Positions 40,248-49,332 of a stretch of DNA of 64,000 nt are shown in pieces (the first letter of the stretch is position 1; each line of letters starts with the position of its first letter). The stretch spans positions 62,001 to 126,000 of the forward strand of contig NZ_RBAH01000026.1 of the NCBI RefSeq assembly GCF_003626695.1, in the 5' to 3' direction. Source of the DNA: Paenibacillus ginsengarvi (GTDB lineage: Bacteria; Bacillota; Bacilli; Paenibacillales; NBRC-103111). The notes under the pieces were generated by a model. It was given only the letters and a program-made list of their open reading frames with translations, was not told where the DNA came from and searched no databases. Position numbers and translations under genes: made by a program.

Positions 40248-40270
40248 TTGCGCCCTCTCCTCTGCTTCCG

Positions 40271-40316
40271 AATAAGCTACAATAACCCTCGCTCTCGGAG
40301 GTTATTATAGCTTATT
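40271..40316. promoter_or_regulatory. Leader hairpin or operator of the ROK kinase gene
   Basis: AATAAGCTACAATAACC / GGTTATTATAGCTTATT, 17 bp with one mismatch and a 12-nt loop, 24 bp ahead of the GTG start. On the minus strand the upstream arm contains TATAAT (40309-40304), so the repeat may overlap the -10 and act as an operator; a terminator on the plus strand is the alternative (it is followed by TTTTCGG). Confidence 0.55.
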
Positions 40317-40473
40317 TTCGGCTTCCTATATACTTATTTCGCAGCCCGGCCAGTAGGACATGCAGCCCGATGCGACCGGTTGTGCCAATGACCGGATCAC
40401 CTTCGGCCTGCTTAATACTATTGCTGGCCTACCGTATAGTCGAACGGACATCCGGCTAAACGAGCAGACGCAC

Positions 40474-40526
40474 AAAGGACCTCGGCTTCCGCCCGATACA
40501 CCCGGGGGAAACGAGGTCCTTTTTCT
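40474..40526. terminator. Hairpin downstream of the alpha-glucan gene cluster
   Basis: AAAGGACCTCG / CGAGGTCCTTT (40474-40484 and 40512-40522), 11-bp perfect stem with a 27-nt loop. It lies 62 bp after the GH15 stop on the minus strand, where the T run is short (TTTG); on the plus strand it is TTTTTC. Confidence 0.55.
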
Positions 40527-40587
40527 CGCCATATGGCTATGCCAACGTGCATCCGCTCCGGAGCCGGCTTAAGCCCGGCCAAACGTC

Positions 40588-42564
40588 TCAACCGCGGCCT
40601 TCCGTCCGCTGCAGCTCCTTCGCCTTGTTCAAATATTTTACGACGGTCAGCACGAACGTCGCATGCGACCAAGTAAGCGGCGCGACCGACAACGGGCCGC
40701 CGTCCAACGGATCGAGCTGCTCGGGCAGCATGCCCGACTCCAGCGCATGCCCGGTCACCCACTCCAGCGTCCGGCGCGGAGTTTCCAGATCGCTCATCGA
40801 GCGCGCGCATTCGATTTCCCATTCGGCCATCCAGAGCGTGCAGATGATCCACGGATTGCCGGGAATGCGCTCAATATCCGGCGACCGCTGAAAGTAGTAG
40901 TCGTTCTTGTAGCGGGCGATGCCGCCGATGTCGGTCCGGATCGTAAGCTGCTCGCGCAAGCTGCGCATCGTGCTTACGACAAGCGGGTCGTCGGCCGCCA
41001 GTACGCCGAACTCGAATATGCCGTAAATGCTGCTCTCGGGCGTCATATCCTTCACCCATACGCCGTCTTGAAGGACGAGCCCGCGCGCGAACCGGCCGCT
41101 TTCTTCGTCCCATAAATGCTTGATAATCCCGTCACGTACGGAATCCGCCACCCTCATATACCGCTCGCTCCGCTCCCGGTCGCCGAAGAGCGCGCAGAAG
41201 TCGGCAGCCGCCTTCAAACCGCCGAACACCGCCGAAGCGGTGAACGTGTAGATGCCGTACCGCTCCTCCCACAGATCGTAGCTCGGCTTCGGTAAGCTCA
41301 GATCGTCCAGGATATACCCGCGCATGAACTTCGCCGCCTTGCGGATCAAGCTGCCATACAGCGATTGGCACAGCTCGATATTGCCGGACGAAAGGTACAT
41401 CTGCCAGAGCGAGAACAGCACAAGCGCTGTCTCGTCCTCCTGAATCGGCAGCTGCTCGTGACCGTCCGCGATGAACGGATGCCAGCTCGAGCCAACCGTG
41501 CCGTCGGGATTGTATTTGTGGTGCAGATACCCTTCCGGGGAAAGCGCCTCGGAGCAGAACCGGTAAAACGGCACAACCGTCTCGTGATACCCCGCCACGG
41601 ACATCGCATAGGCGACCAAAGCGCCGTCGCGCGGCCACATGTAGCTGTAATGATCGCGGTTATAGTTCAAAATATCGGTATCGTTGGCCGCGACAATCGC
41701 GCCGCGCGCATCCGTCTGCGTCCGCACGACAAGCAAACTTTGCTTGAACATGGAGATGACGGACGGCGGCAAATCGGCGTAATCACGGTCGATTTTGTTC
41801 GACCAGCGCTGCCAGTAGACATGGATGCGGTCCAGAAGCTTGCCCGGATCGTTGTCGCGCACATACTGGTCGAGCCGCGTGACTTCCTCCAGCGAATCGC
41901 CGACGGACAGCCAGTAGTAGATCCAGTCCGATCCGTTCGCCCCGAGCCGCAGCCTTAGGCCGATCGTGCTGTCCACCGAGCCCTGCGCGATCGAGTTGCC
42001 CATCAGATGCCCGTCCTCGGCGTCCCGCCACGTTCCTTCGGCCTGGTGGAATCGTTTGACGCCCATCGCATACTGAACGATTCCTTCGCCGCCGGCCAGG
42101 CCGTTTGCCATAAAGTAGCGGTTTTTCTTGTAGTGAAACACGGTGCCGTTGCGCGGATAAAAGGCGGCCGTATCGCCGACCTCCGTCTCGTCGATGGAAA
42201 AGTCGTGCGTCACAAACAGCCGGATTTCGCGTTCCCGGTCCGTCCGGTTCGTTACGCGAAGCTGTTTGATATAGATGTTGTCCCGTTGATGAACCCCGTC
42301 GCCCATTTCCAGCACGAGTCCAAGCCCTTCATGCTCGGCGGTCACCTGCGTCACAAGGGAATCCGGCACGTATCCGGGCGTCCAGCGCCAGCCGCCTTCA
42401 TCCAGCCAGGCAAAGGCGCCGTCCGCCCATACTCCGATTCGGCACGGGTGGCCGCCGACGTGGTTCAGTTGTCCGACATAAGGGTAATACAGGTCGCGAA
42501 TACGTGTGTATGCATCCAGATTGATGAGCATCGTACCGTTGCCGATGGCATAGTGGCGGGGCAT
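40588..42564 (-). CDS. Glycoside hydrolase family 15 (glucoamylase-like)
   Basis: 658 residues. An N-terminal beta-sandwich (about 1-250; TRIRDLYYPYVGQLNH is typical of bacterial GH15) is followed by the alpha/alpha barrel. Catalytic features: MWPRDGALVAYAM at 309-321 and the acid motif PSYDLWEERYGIYTFT with Glu433/Glu434; a second acidic region is in the last third. No signal peptide is present, so it acts inside the cell, releasing glucose from alpha-glucan or isomalto/malto-oligosaccharides. The ribosome site AAAGGGTGA precedes ATG 42564. It is the last gene of a minus-strand cluster with sugar-nucleotide and branching enzymes, so it probably trims or recycles the product. Confidence 0.9.
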   Translation of the reverse strand: MPRHYAIGNGTMLINLDAYTRIRDLYYPYVGQLNHVGGHPCRIGVWADGAFAWLDEGGWRWTPGYVPDSLVTQVTAEHEGLGLVLEMGDGVHQRDNIYIKQLRVTNRTDREREIRLFVTHDFSIDETEVGDTAAFYPRNGTVFHYKKNRYFMANGLAGGEGIVQYAMGVKRFHQAEGTWRDAEDGHLMGNSIAQGSVDSTIGLRLRLGANGSDWIYYWLSVGDSLEEVTRLDQYVRDNDPGKLLDRIHVYWQRWSNKIDRDYADLPPSVISMFKQSLLVVRTQTDARGAIVAANDTDILNYNRDHYSYMWPRDGALVAYAMSVAGYHETVVPFYRFCSEALSPEGYLHHKYNPDGTVGSSWHPFIADGHEQLPIQEDETALVLFSLWQMYLSSGNIELCQSLYGSLIRKAAKFMRGYILDDLSLPKPSYDLWEERYGIYTFTASAVFGGLKAAADFCALFGDRERSERYMRVADSVRDGIIKHLWDEESGRFARGLVLQDGVWVKDMTPESSIYGIFEFGVLAADDPLVVSTMRSLREQLTIRTDIGGIARYKNDYYFQRSPDIERIPGNPWIICTLWMAEWEIECARSMSDLETPRRTLEWVTGHALESGMLPEQLDPLDGGPLSVAPLTWSHATFVLTVVKYLNKAKELQRTEGRG

Positions 42565-42643
42565 CGCGTGAAAGTCACCCTTTCGTAAGGCGGGAATGGG
42601 TAAAGCGCGGTTCGAAAGTAACGAGTGGTGCGCATTCGTGCCT

Positions 42644-42684
42644 GCCCCTTCCCGGAGCGCTTTACCGAGCGGACGGGAAGGGGC
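42644..42684. repeat. Stem-loop between the KTSC and GH15 genes
   Basis: GCCCCTTCCCG / CGGGAAGGGGC (42644-42654 and 42674-42684), 11-bp perfect stem without a U tract. A second pair, GGTAAAGCGC near 42599 and GCGCTTTACC near 42657, overlaps it, so two folds are possible. It may stabilise or attenuate the message for GH15. Confidence 0.5.
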
Positions 42685-42727
42685 CCCGGCGGCGCTCTCC
42701 GCGCCGCAGTAGCCGAACGCCCGAATT

Positions 42728-42997
42728 TCAGTATGTCGCCGCTTCGTCCGTAACGCGGCCGCTTCGCTTTCCGAACGCCGGCAGCTCCGCTCTCGGCGCA
42801 GGATCGCGCCCGGCGCCGCTGGTCATTCTTACAAAGCAATCGTACTTGTTGCTAGAGGCGCGCAGAACGGAATAGTCCTGAGCCGATACCGGATAAACCC
42901 GAATTTCTCCCGTCGTAAAATGAGCAATCATGCAGGAGCGCTCTGCGTCGTACTCGACATAACCGATTTGCTTCGATTCAATCGGGATCACATTCAT
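42728..42997 (-). CDS. KTSC domain protein
   Basis: 89 residues from ATG 42997, with GGGGAGGAGTAGGGG upstream (the reading from 43027 runs through it). The sequence NVIPIESKQIGYVEYDAE then FTTGEIRVYPVSAQDYSVLR is the KTSC domain, a small beta-sheet module named for its conserved K-T-S-C residues; here only part of the motif survives (Ser near 59, Cys in YDCFV). KTSC domains are thought to bind nucleic acid or lysyl-tRNA-synthetase-like partners, but the role is not established. It lies inside the alpha-glucan cluster, same strand. Confidence 0.78.
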   Translation of the reverse strand: MNVIPIESKQIGYVEYDAERSCMIAHFTTGEIRVYPVSAQDYSVLRASSNKYDCFVRMTSGAGRDPAPRAELPAFGKRSGRVTDEAATY

Positions 42998-43138
42998 ACC
43001 CCTACTCCTCCCCGCTGTGAACAACACAAGATGTGCCCACTAAACGCCCGATTTCCCAGGCTTTCGATGAATGCAAGCGATCCTTGCATCGAGGAAGTCT
43101 ATTAATCTGTATGTCCAGCCTATATCCTTATTATTCCA

Positions 43139-45547
43139 TTAGACGAAATGGCGCGTCAACTCCTGTCTGTACCGCTCGGCCAACTCGACCGCCGACTCCT
43201 CCTGTTCCCCGTGGGCGATCAGCGTAAAACGGGGCTCGCCCGTATCGGGCAGCAGCAGCACCCAGCCGCTCTCGTCGTATACCTTGATCCCGTCCAGCAG
43301 ATCGGCGCGGCGGCCTCTCATCTGCTCCGTCATCAGCCTCATCAGCCTTCCTTTCTCGCTCCACGGCACTTCCACATACGTGCTGTGCAGCGAAAAGGTC
43401 GGCATGAATTGCAGCAGCTGCGTGACGGACAGCGCGCTGCCGAGCAAGTTCCGGGCAAGCAGGCCGATCCCGAACAGCGGATCGTGTACCGGGTGGAACG
43501 GATGGTCGCCGGACGCCTCAAGCACGGCCCGTGCGCATCGTTTCGTGCGGACGACCTGGCCGCCAAGCGCAGCAGCAGCCGAATCGAGGAACGTCGGGGC
43601 GCTCAGCGGCACGCCTACCGTGCGGCCGCGGCAGCATTGAAAATACGACATGTACAGCAGGACGTCGACCCGTTCCGCCGGAACCGGCTTGCCGCCTTCG
43701 TCGTATAGGCAGAGCAGTTCGCCAGAGTAATCGAGCCGTACGCCGAAAGCGGCGCTGTTACCTACGACAGCAGAGCCAAAGGCCGATTCGGTCGTCTCCT
43801 GAGGAACATACACGACATTCCAACCGAAAGCGCCGGACCATACGCCGATCAATCGGCGCACGGCAGGGTTCGCCGCTTCGGCGACGACAGTGAGCGGCCC
43901 TTGCCCCGATTCGCCGCCAAGCTCGGTTATCAGCCTTTTGCCGTAAGCGTCCATGATGCCTTCCGCAAGCCGGATGTCCGGTATGCTGGCCACTTCGAGT
44001 CTGGGGAAATCTTCGAGCGCCAAGGCGTTATCGACCTTCCGCTCGGCGCTTTTGCCGATCGGCAGCCCCGCCGCATCGATGCATTCAAGACGGCATACGG
44101 CGCGGCCTCCTTCCGAGACAACCTGCACGTGAATGCCTCCATCGGCACCAAGCGCCTTAACGCCGAACCGCGCGGCCGAAGAGATGCTATCGCCGGCATC
44201 GGTTACGCGAACCCCGACCGCCTGAAGCGCCGGGATAAGCACCGAGCGGATCAGCCTGGCGAAGCCGTCCGCCGACGAGCTGACCGCAATCCGCTTCCCT
44301 TTCGCCAGGCTGGCCCCGTAAGCGCCGGCAAACTTGGCCGCAAAATCCGGCGTCACCTCCTCGTTGGCATAGCCGGCTACCGCCCCGTCGGTAAACAGCG
44401 GCTTCCTCGCGATTTCGCCCCAAATGACCGAGTCACCCTGCACGGCATGCTCGCGTACCCGTTTATGGGGCCATATTTTAACGCGGGGCAATACATGCGC
44501 CTTCGGTCCGATCGTGCAATGGCTGCCGATGACGGCACCCTCCCCGATGACGGTTTCCGGGTAGCAGCGGATTTGGCTGCACAGCGTCGCTCCCGCGATT
44601 TCATTATGTTCGCCGATCTGATTGTAATCCCACATAATCGTTTGACCGATCGCGCTGCCGCGGCCGATGCGGTTTCCCGCGCCGAGCACCGTGTAAGCAC
44701 CGACTGTCGCGCCCTCCTCGATTACCGTGCCCTGACCGATGTAGACCGGTCCGCTCCACTCCGCACTGTCCGGCGGAAGCGTCGCCCCATCCTCGGCATA
44801 GATGCCGGGGTACAGCTGCCTGCCTTGAATCGCCACATTCACTTTGCCTTCCAGCATGTCGAACTGGGCTTGCCGGTACTGCTCCATATTGCCGATATCC
44901 GACCAGTAGCCTTCGCTGATGCACCCGTACAGCGGCTCGCCTCGCTTCATCAGCAGCGGAAACAGATCCGAGCTGAAATCCTGCTCCTTGCCTTCCGCTA
45001 CCCATTGCAGCGCCTCGGGCTCCAGCACGTAGATGCCGGTATTCACCGTATCGCTGAACACTTCGCTCCAGTCCGGCTTCTCCAGAAACCGGATGACCCT
45101 CCCTTCCTCGTCCGTCATAACGACGCCGTATTCGAGCGGTCGCTCCACCCGCGTCAGCACGATCGTCGCGAGCGCCTCCCGGCGCGAATGAAAGTCGATC
45201 ACCGGTCCGAGATCGAAGTCGGTGAGCGCATCTCCGCTGATGACGACGAATCGTTCATCCAGAAAGTCGGACGCATTTTTGACGCTGCCCGCTGTCCCGA
45301 GCGGGGTATCTTCGTCGAAGTAGTGCAGCTCGACGCCGTATTCGCGTCCGTCGCCGAAATAACTGCGGATCGCCTCCGGCATAAATTGCATCGTCACACC
45401 GATTTGCGTAATGCCATGCCGTTTGAGCAAATCGATAATGTATTCCATGCACGGACGTCCGAGCAGAGGAACCATCGGTTTCGGAAGCTGGCAAGTTAAC
45501 GGGCGCAGCCTCGTTCCTTTACCGCCAGCCATGATGATTGCCTTCAA
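43139..45547 (-). CDS. Sugar-phosphate nucleotidyltransferase fused to a degenerate phosphomannomutase domain
   Basis: 802 residues from TTG 45547 (GGGGGG 6-7 bp upstream). Residues 1-235: nucleotidyltransferase with IMAGGKGTRLRPLT, PKPMVPLLGRP, VVISGDALTDFDL and EKPDWSEV, closest in style to GDP-mannose/NDP-glucose pyrophosphorylases. About 245-375: left-handed beta-helix hexapeptide repeats. About 385-802: phosphomannomutase/phosphoglucomutase fold, but the catalytic SHNP loop is replaced (GGIHVQVVSEGG) and the metal loop DGDGDR reads DYSGEL, so mutase activity is unlikely. The enzyme should make an NDP-sugar for the glycosyltransferase encoded 46 bp upstream. Confidence 0.9.
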   Translation of the reverse strand: MKAIIMAGGKGTRLRPLTCQLPKPMVPLLGRPCMEYIIDLLKRHGITQIGVTMQFMPEAIRSYFGDGREYGVELHYFDEDTPLGTAGSVKNASDFLDERFVVISGDALTDFDLGPVIDFHSRREALATIVLTRVERPLEYGVVMTDEEGRVIRFLEKPDWSEVFSDTVNTGIYVLEPEALQWVAEGKEQDFSSDLFPLLMKRGEPLYGCISEGYWSDIGNMEQYRQAQFDMLEGKVNVAIQGRQLYPGIYAEDGATLPPDSAEWSGPVYIGQGTVIEEGATVGAYTVLGAGNRIGRGSAIGQTIMWDYNQIGEHNEIAGATLCSQIRCYPETVIGEGAVIGSHCTIGPKAHVLPRVKIWPHKRVREHAVQGDSVIWGEIARKPLFTDGAVAGYANEEVTPDFAAKFAGAYGASLAKGKRIAVSSSADGFARLIRSVLIPALQAVGVRVTDAGDSISSAARFGVKALGADGGIHVQVVSEGGRAVCRLECIDAAGLPIGKSAERKVDNALALEDFPRLEVASIPDIRLAEGIMDAYGKRLITELGGESGQGPLTVVAEAANPAVRRLIGVWSGAFGWNVVYVPQETTESAFGSAVVGNSAAFGVRLDYSGELLCLYDEGGKPVPAERVDVLLYMSYFQCCRGRTVGVPLSAPTFLDSAAAALGGQVVRTKRCARAVLEASGDHPFHPVHDPLFGIGLLARNLLGSALSVTQLLQFMPTFSLHSTYVEVPWSEKGRLMRLMTEQMRGRRADLLDGIKVYDESGWVLLLPDTGEPRFTLIAHGEQEESAVELAERYRQELTRHFV

Positions 45548-45593
45548 ATGCGTCCCCCCTGTATATGTTCAATCCCGAATAGGGATATGCCCC

Positions 45594-48518
45594 TCAGTGT
45601 ATCGTTTCTATGACCATTCGTTCCTGATCTGCGTTACCGTCGTTTTGCCGCTTGGCGCTTAACCAGCCGGCAAGCGCGGCATAGCGCTCCCGGACCCGTT
45701 CCGCGATCGAGCCGGACGCATACTCGCTCTTCAGCTTCCAATAAGCCCGCTCCGCCATCTCCGTGCCTCTCGCCGAATCCAGAAGCTGCTCGGTCACATG
45801 CCAGGCGAGCGATTCGACATGGCCCGCCAGCGCCTTGTACCCGTCGTGCCCATGCTCGATCAGCTCCGCCAGTCCGCCGGTGTCCGAGACGACGAGCGGC
45901 CGGCGTGCGGCCATCGCTTCCAGCGCCACGATGCCGAACGGTTCGTACAGGCTTGGGAACACGCACACATCGGCTGTGGCATACAGCCTTTTCTTCGTCT
46001 CTTCCTCCACGAAGCCCCAGAAGGAGGCACGATCCCCTAGTCCGAGCTCGGCAGCCTGCCGTTCGAGCTGCTCCCGCATCGGCCCGGCTCCGACGACGAC
46101 AAGCTTCGCCCGCGGCTCGCGCGCCAAAACGGACGGCATCGCCGCGAGCAGCACCTGCACGCCTTTCTCGTAGACGAGCCGGCCGACGTACAGCACGATC
46201 CGGTCGCTGGCAGCGAACGGCTCCCTTCCGGTCGCTGCCAGCTCCTCCTCTTGTTCCGGGACGCGGATGCCGTTCGGCACGATGTCGATTTTGTCCTCCG
46301 GCAGCTCGAACAGGCGCACGACCTCTTCTTTCATATGCCTGCTGCATACGAACACGCGGCTCGCCTCGTACGTAAGCTTCCATTCCAGGCCGTGAATGCG
46401 GCGGGACAGCTCACTGTGCAGCCGCCCTTGATTCCTTCCGGCTTCGGTCGCATGGATCGTGGCGACAAGCGGCACGGCGTAGCTGAGCTTCAGCTCGCGG
46501 GCGGCTTGAACCACCATCCAGTCGTGGGCGTGCAGCAGGTCGAGACGCCCCCCGCGCTCCTTCCAGGCGACGACGTAATCAACCATCGCCATATTCATCT
46601 CGAACGTCCAATGATAAAAGTCCGTATCGCCCGAGCCTAACACGGGCAGCCGGTGCACATGCACGCCGCAGCGCACCTCATACGCCGGAGCGCCCTCGAA
46701 TGCGGTCGTCACGACATGGATTGCCGCTTCTCCCTGCGCAGCGAGCGCCTCCGCCAGATCGGCGACGGCCCGCGACAAGCCTCCTACGAACTTGGGCGGA
46801 TACTCCCAAGCGAGCATGAATACGTTCGGTTTATCCCGGATGCCGGGCGAAAGGGGATCAGGCCGTTTCGCCGTCGATTCCTCCACAGCCGGGGCGTAGT
46901 CGGCATAATCGATGTCCGGGAAGAGGTTGTGCCGGTGCTCCAGAGCCGCGAGTGCGGCTTCGTCGATTCGGCCGTCCTCGATCATGCCGCACAACAAGGC
47001 AAACGAGCTAAGAAACTCCTTCGTCCGTCGAACCGCGTAACCCGTGACCGTGCCGCTGTCCATAATGAACGCCCAGTCGCTGCTTTGCGCCAGCAGCAGC
47101 TCGCGCGCCGCCTGATTCAGCGCCCGCCGCCGCAGCGCACAGCCGCCGCTCCGCTCCCCGGCATGACGCAGCGAAAGCCGGATCATCCGCTCCTCGGCCT
47201 CGTGCAGATGGCGGTACAGCCAGTCATTCGCAGGTTGCAGCCATACTTCCGAGGAGTGGCTCCGGCCCCAGCTCGACTCATTCACATAGCCGGTATCCGC
47301 GACCGGATACTGCTGCAAATAGTCGCCGGGCGTCACCAGCTTCACGGCATGCTGGTCGTGATACGCTTTGCGGCACAGCATTTCGATCCAGAGCGGGCCC
47401 TCGTACCACCAGTGGCCGAACAGCTCCGCATCGTAAGGCGATACGACGAGCGGCAGCCGGTCGAGCCAGCCGTTCCACGCTTTGACCTGCTCTCCCCGGC
47501 AGGCGAGAAAATGGTCCGCATGCTCCGCCGCTTTCCTCGCCCATTCCGGGTTGTAAGGCTCGCGGTGGTTGCCCTTGCCGGTAATGCGGTAATATTTCAC
47601 GCCCGTGTTGACCCGCTCGTGCGTCGGCAGCACATACGGACGGATATAATCCCATTCCTCGGCGTCGTTCCAGCCGAGATCCCAGCCGATGTCGCGGTAA
47701 TATTCGCGGTAATCGTAATGGCCGGGGTAGCCGTTAGAGGCGCTCCATACCTGCTCTGACGATTCCGGATCGCGCGGGAACGCCGTCACGCCGTACGGAG
47801 TCATCAGCGGCGCGAGCAGCTTCCGGTTCGGGGCGGGCGACGCATACTCCACTGCGGACGAGTCGGCGATGAAATAGCGGATGCCCTCCATCTTCAGCAG
47901 CCGGTCGATGCCCGGCGTATAGCCGCATTCCGGCAGCCAGATGCCGCCCGGCCTGCGGCCGAAATGCCGCTCGTACTCGCGGATGCCGGTGCGGATCTGC
48001 GCCCTGATCGCCTCCTCCGTCCGCATCAGCGGCAAATAACCGTGCGTTGCCGCGGACGTCATAATTTCCAGCTTGCCGCTGTCCTGCAAGCGCTGGTAAG
48101 CCGCAATCACATTCCGGCCGCAGACCTCGTACAACGTCTTCAGCTCGCGGAAACGCTCCGCGTACATTCGGGCGAGCGGCAGCAGCCGCTCGTCACCGAA
48201 TAGACGTTCCGTCTCTTTGTCCGCGAGTCCGATCAGCCGATCCAGATGAACGGCGTAGCGCCCCTGCATAAGCGGATCGGCACACAGCGACAACAGCGTA
48301 GGTGTCATCGACAGCGTAATGCGGTAGTCGATTCCGTCGCTATCAAGCCTCTCGAATACGCCGAGCAGCGGCAAATACGTCTCGGTCATCGCTTCGTAAA
48401 ACCACCGTTCCTCCATGACGTCATCCCGGTCGGCATGACGGATGTAAGGCAGATGGGCGTGCAAAATTAAAGCCAGATACCCTTTCCACTCGGGCTTTGC
48501 TCTCAAGCTTTTGTACAT
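45594..48518 (-). CDS. Fusion of GH57/DUF1957 alpha-glucan branching enzyme and GT4 glycosyltransferase
   Basis: 974 residues from ATG 48518 (GGGGGG TTCC upstream; ATG 48530 precedes that site). Residues 10-420: GH57 barrel with LHAHLPYIRH, nucleophile Glu197 in GIWLPECGY and acid Asp363 in SPYDAELFGHWWYEGP. About 425-520: DUF1957 helical domain (LLAQSSDWAFIMDSGTVTGY). After a proline-rich linker, about 560-950 is a GT-B transferase: MLAWEYPPKFVGGLSRAVAD, HAHDW, PNGIRVP, YVGRLVYEKGVQVLL and the EX7E motif in YEPFGIVALEAMA (Glu859, Glu867). Known analogues are separate genes: mycobacterial Rv3031 (branching) and Rv3032 (alpha-1,4-glucosyltransferase). Here elongation and branching are joined in one chain. 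Confidence 0.93.
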   Translation of the reverse strand: MYKSLRAKPEWKGYLALILHAHLPYIRHADRDDVMEERWFYEAMTETYLPLLGVFERLDSDGIDYRITLSMTPTLLSLCADPLMQGRYAVHLDRLIGLADKETERLFGDERLLPLARMYAERFRELKTLYEVCGRNVIAAYQRLQDSGKLEIMTSAATHGYLPLMRTEEAIRAQIRTGIREYERHFGRRPGGIWLPECGYTPGIDRLLKMEGIRYFIADSSAVEYASPAPNRKLLAPLMTPYGVTAFPRDPESSEQVWSASNGYPGHYDYREYYRDIGWDLGWNDAEEWDYIRPYVLPTHERVNTGVKYYRITGKGNHREPYNPEWARKAAEHADHFLACRGEQVKAWNGWLDRLPLVVSPYDAELFGHWWYEGPLWIEMLCRKAYHDQHAVKLVTPGDYLQQYPVADTGYVNESSWGRSHSSEVWLQPANDWLYRHLHEAEERMIRLSLRHAGERSGGCALRRRALNQAARELLLAQSSDWAFIMDSGTVTGYAVRRTKEFLSSFALLCGMIEDGRIDEAALAALEHRHNLFPDIDYADYAPAVEESTAKRPDPLSPGIRDKPNVFMLAWEYPPKFVGGLSRAVADLAEALAAQGEAAIHVVTTAFEGAPAYEVRCGVHVHRLPVLGSGDTDFYHWTFEMNMAMVDYVVAWKERGGRLDLLHAHDWMVVQAARELKLSYAVPLVATIHATEAGRNQGRLHSELSRRIHGLEWKLTYEASRVFVCSRHMKEEVVRLFELPEDKIDIVPNGIRVPEQEEELAATGREPFAASDRIVLYVGRLVYEKGVQVLLAAMPSVLAREPRAKLVVVGAGPMREQLERQAAELGLGDRASFWGFVEEETKKRLYATADVCVFPSLYEPFGIVALEAMAARRPLVVSDTGGLAELIEHGHDGYKALAGHVESLAWHVTEQLLDSARGTEMAERAYWKLKSEYASGSIAERVRERYAALAGWLSAKRQNDGNADQERMVIETIH

Positions 48519-48596
48519 GGAACCCCCCATACGAATATGTTCTTTTACGAACGCACATAGGCGTGACGGCCTCTCGGACGCGTCCCTGGCAGGACG

Positions 48597-49097
48597 TCAT
48601 AGCCGCAAGTAAGATTTGAAATGCTCTGGACCACTTGGAGCGATGTAGGCGGCAGGGTGTGGCGAGGAAGCTTCGGCCGCTACGGTAACAAGCGGCGCCC
48701 CGTAACCGGCGGGACGGTCTCTCGGCGTTTGCACGCTGCCGGAGCGGACAAACGGAACGAACTGGCCTTCCCAGGTACGCACGCCGATATCGGCCATATA
48801 CGCCCGGTCGGCTTCAAGCCCGGTTATGTACCAATTGTCCGCTTCGGGCGTCAGCCGGATGCAGATCGTCCGGTGTGCGTTATGGCCGTTAAACATCAGA
48901 TGCGTGACGTCGTACAGGCGCAGCTCCTTCGTCAATTGCCCGTAGTCGCATTCGAAATGCTGCGACGCCAGCCCATTTTTGCGGTCGGAAACGGCCCAGT
49001 ACGCATAAAGCGTATGCGCATCCCGTACGAGCAGGCGCAGCATATCTTTAGAGTGCGCACCGGGTAGATCGAGGCGGTCCGGTAACAATGTCTGCAA
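48597..49097 (-). CDS. DUF4912 domain protein
   Basis: 166 residues from TTG 49097, with AAAGGGGG 6-7 bp upstream. The DUF4912 core is MLRLLVRDAHTLYAYWAVSD through LRLYDVTHLMFNG and WYITGLEADRAYMADIGVRT, a small beta-sandwich related to glycogen-binding CBM48-like folds. Family members in Firmicutes and Actinobacteria often neighbour GH57 enzymes. It is the first gene of the alpha-glucan cluster, 78 bp before the GH57-GT4 fusion. A role as glucan-binding partner or scaffold is inference. Confidence 0.85.
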   Translation of the reverse strand: MQTLLPDRLDLPGAHSKDMLRLLVRDAHTLYAYWAVSDRKNGLASQHFECDYGQLTKELRLYDVTHLMFNGHNAHRTICIRLTPEADNWYITGLEADRAYMADIGVRTWEGQFVPFVRSGSVQTPRDRPAGYGAPLVTVAAEASSPHPAAYIAPSGPEHFKSYLRL

Positions 49098-49332
49098 ATG
49101 AATCCCCCTTTCATAAAGATGGTACTTCTAACCATACGAAGCCCTTGCCGGAAATATGACACGCGGGATTTTCAAATTTTTTCCGCGTACAACGCGTATA
49201 CCGCCCGCTGCGATCAAGCCCTTTTACGATCTCTTTACACCTTTTGCATTCTCCGGCTCCCGATTTTGCTGTACAATAAAGACATTCGTTGTTTGCTAAA
49301 GCGCTTTCTTCCAAAAAAAGGGGTCACCGCCA

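Larger units (their letters stand above)
40248..40587. other. 340-bp gap between the ROK kinase and the GH15 gene, with two hairpins
   Basis: No gene is visible. It holds a 17-bp stem-loop close to the ROK start (40271-40316) and a second stem after the GH15 gene (40474-40522). The stretch between them shows nothing recognisable. Confidence 0.6.

Noticed and set aside
43901..45499. 532-residue open frame on the plus strand opposite the nucleotidyltransferase gene
   Set aside because: Shadow of a GC-rich gene: composition is R/H/D-rich without any domain pattern, no ribosome site, and the opposite strand carries a clear enzyme.
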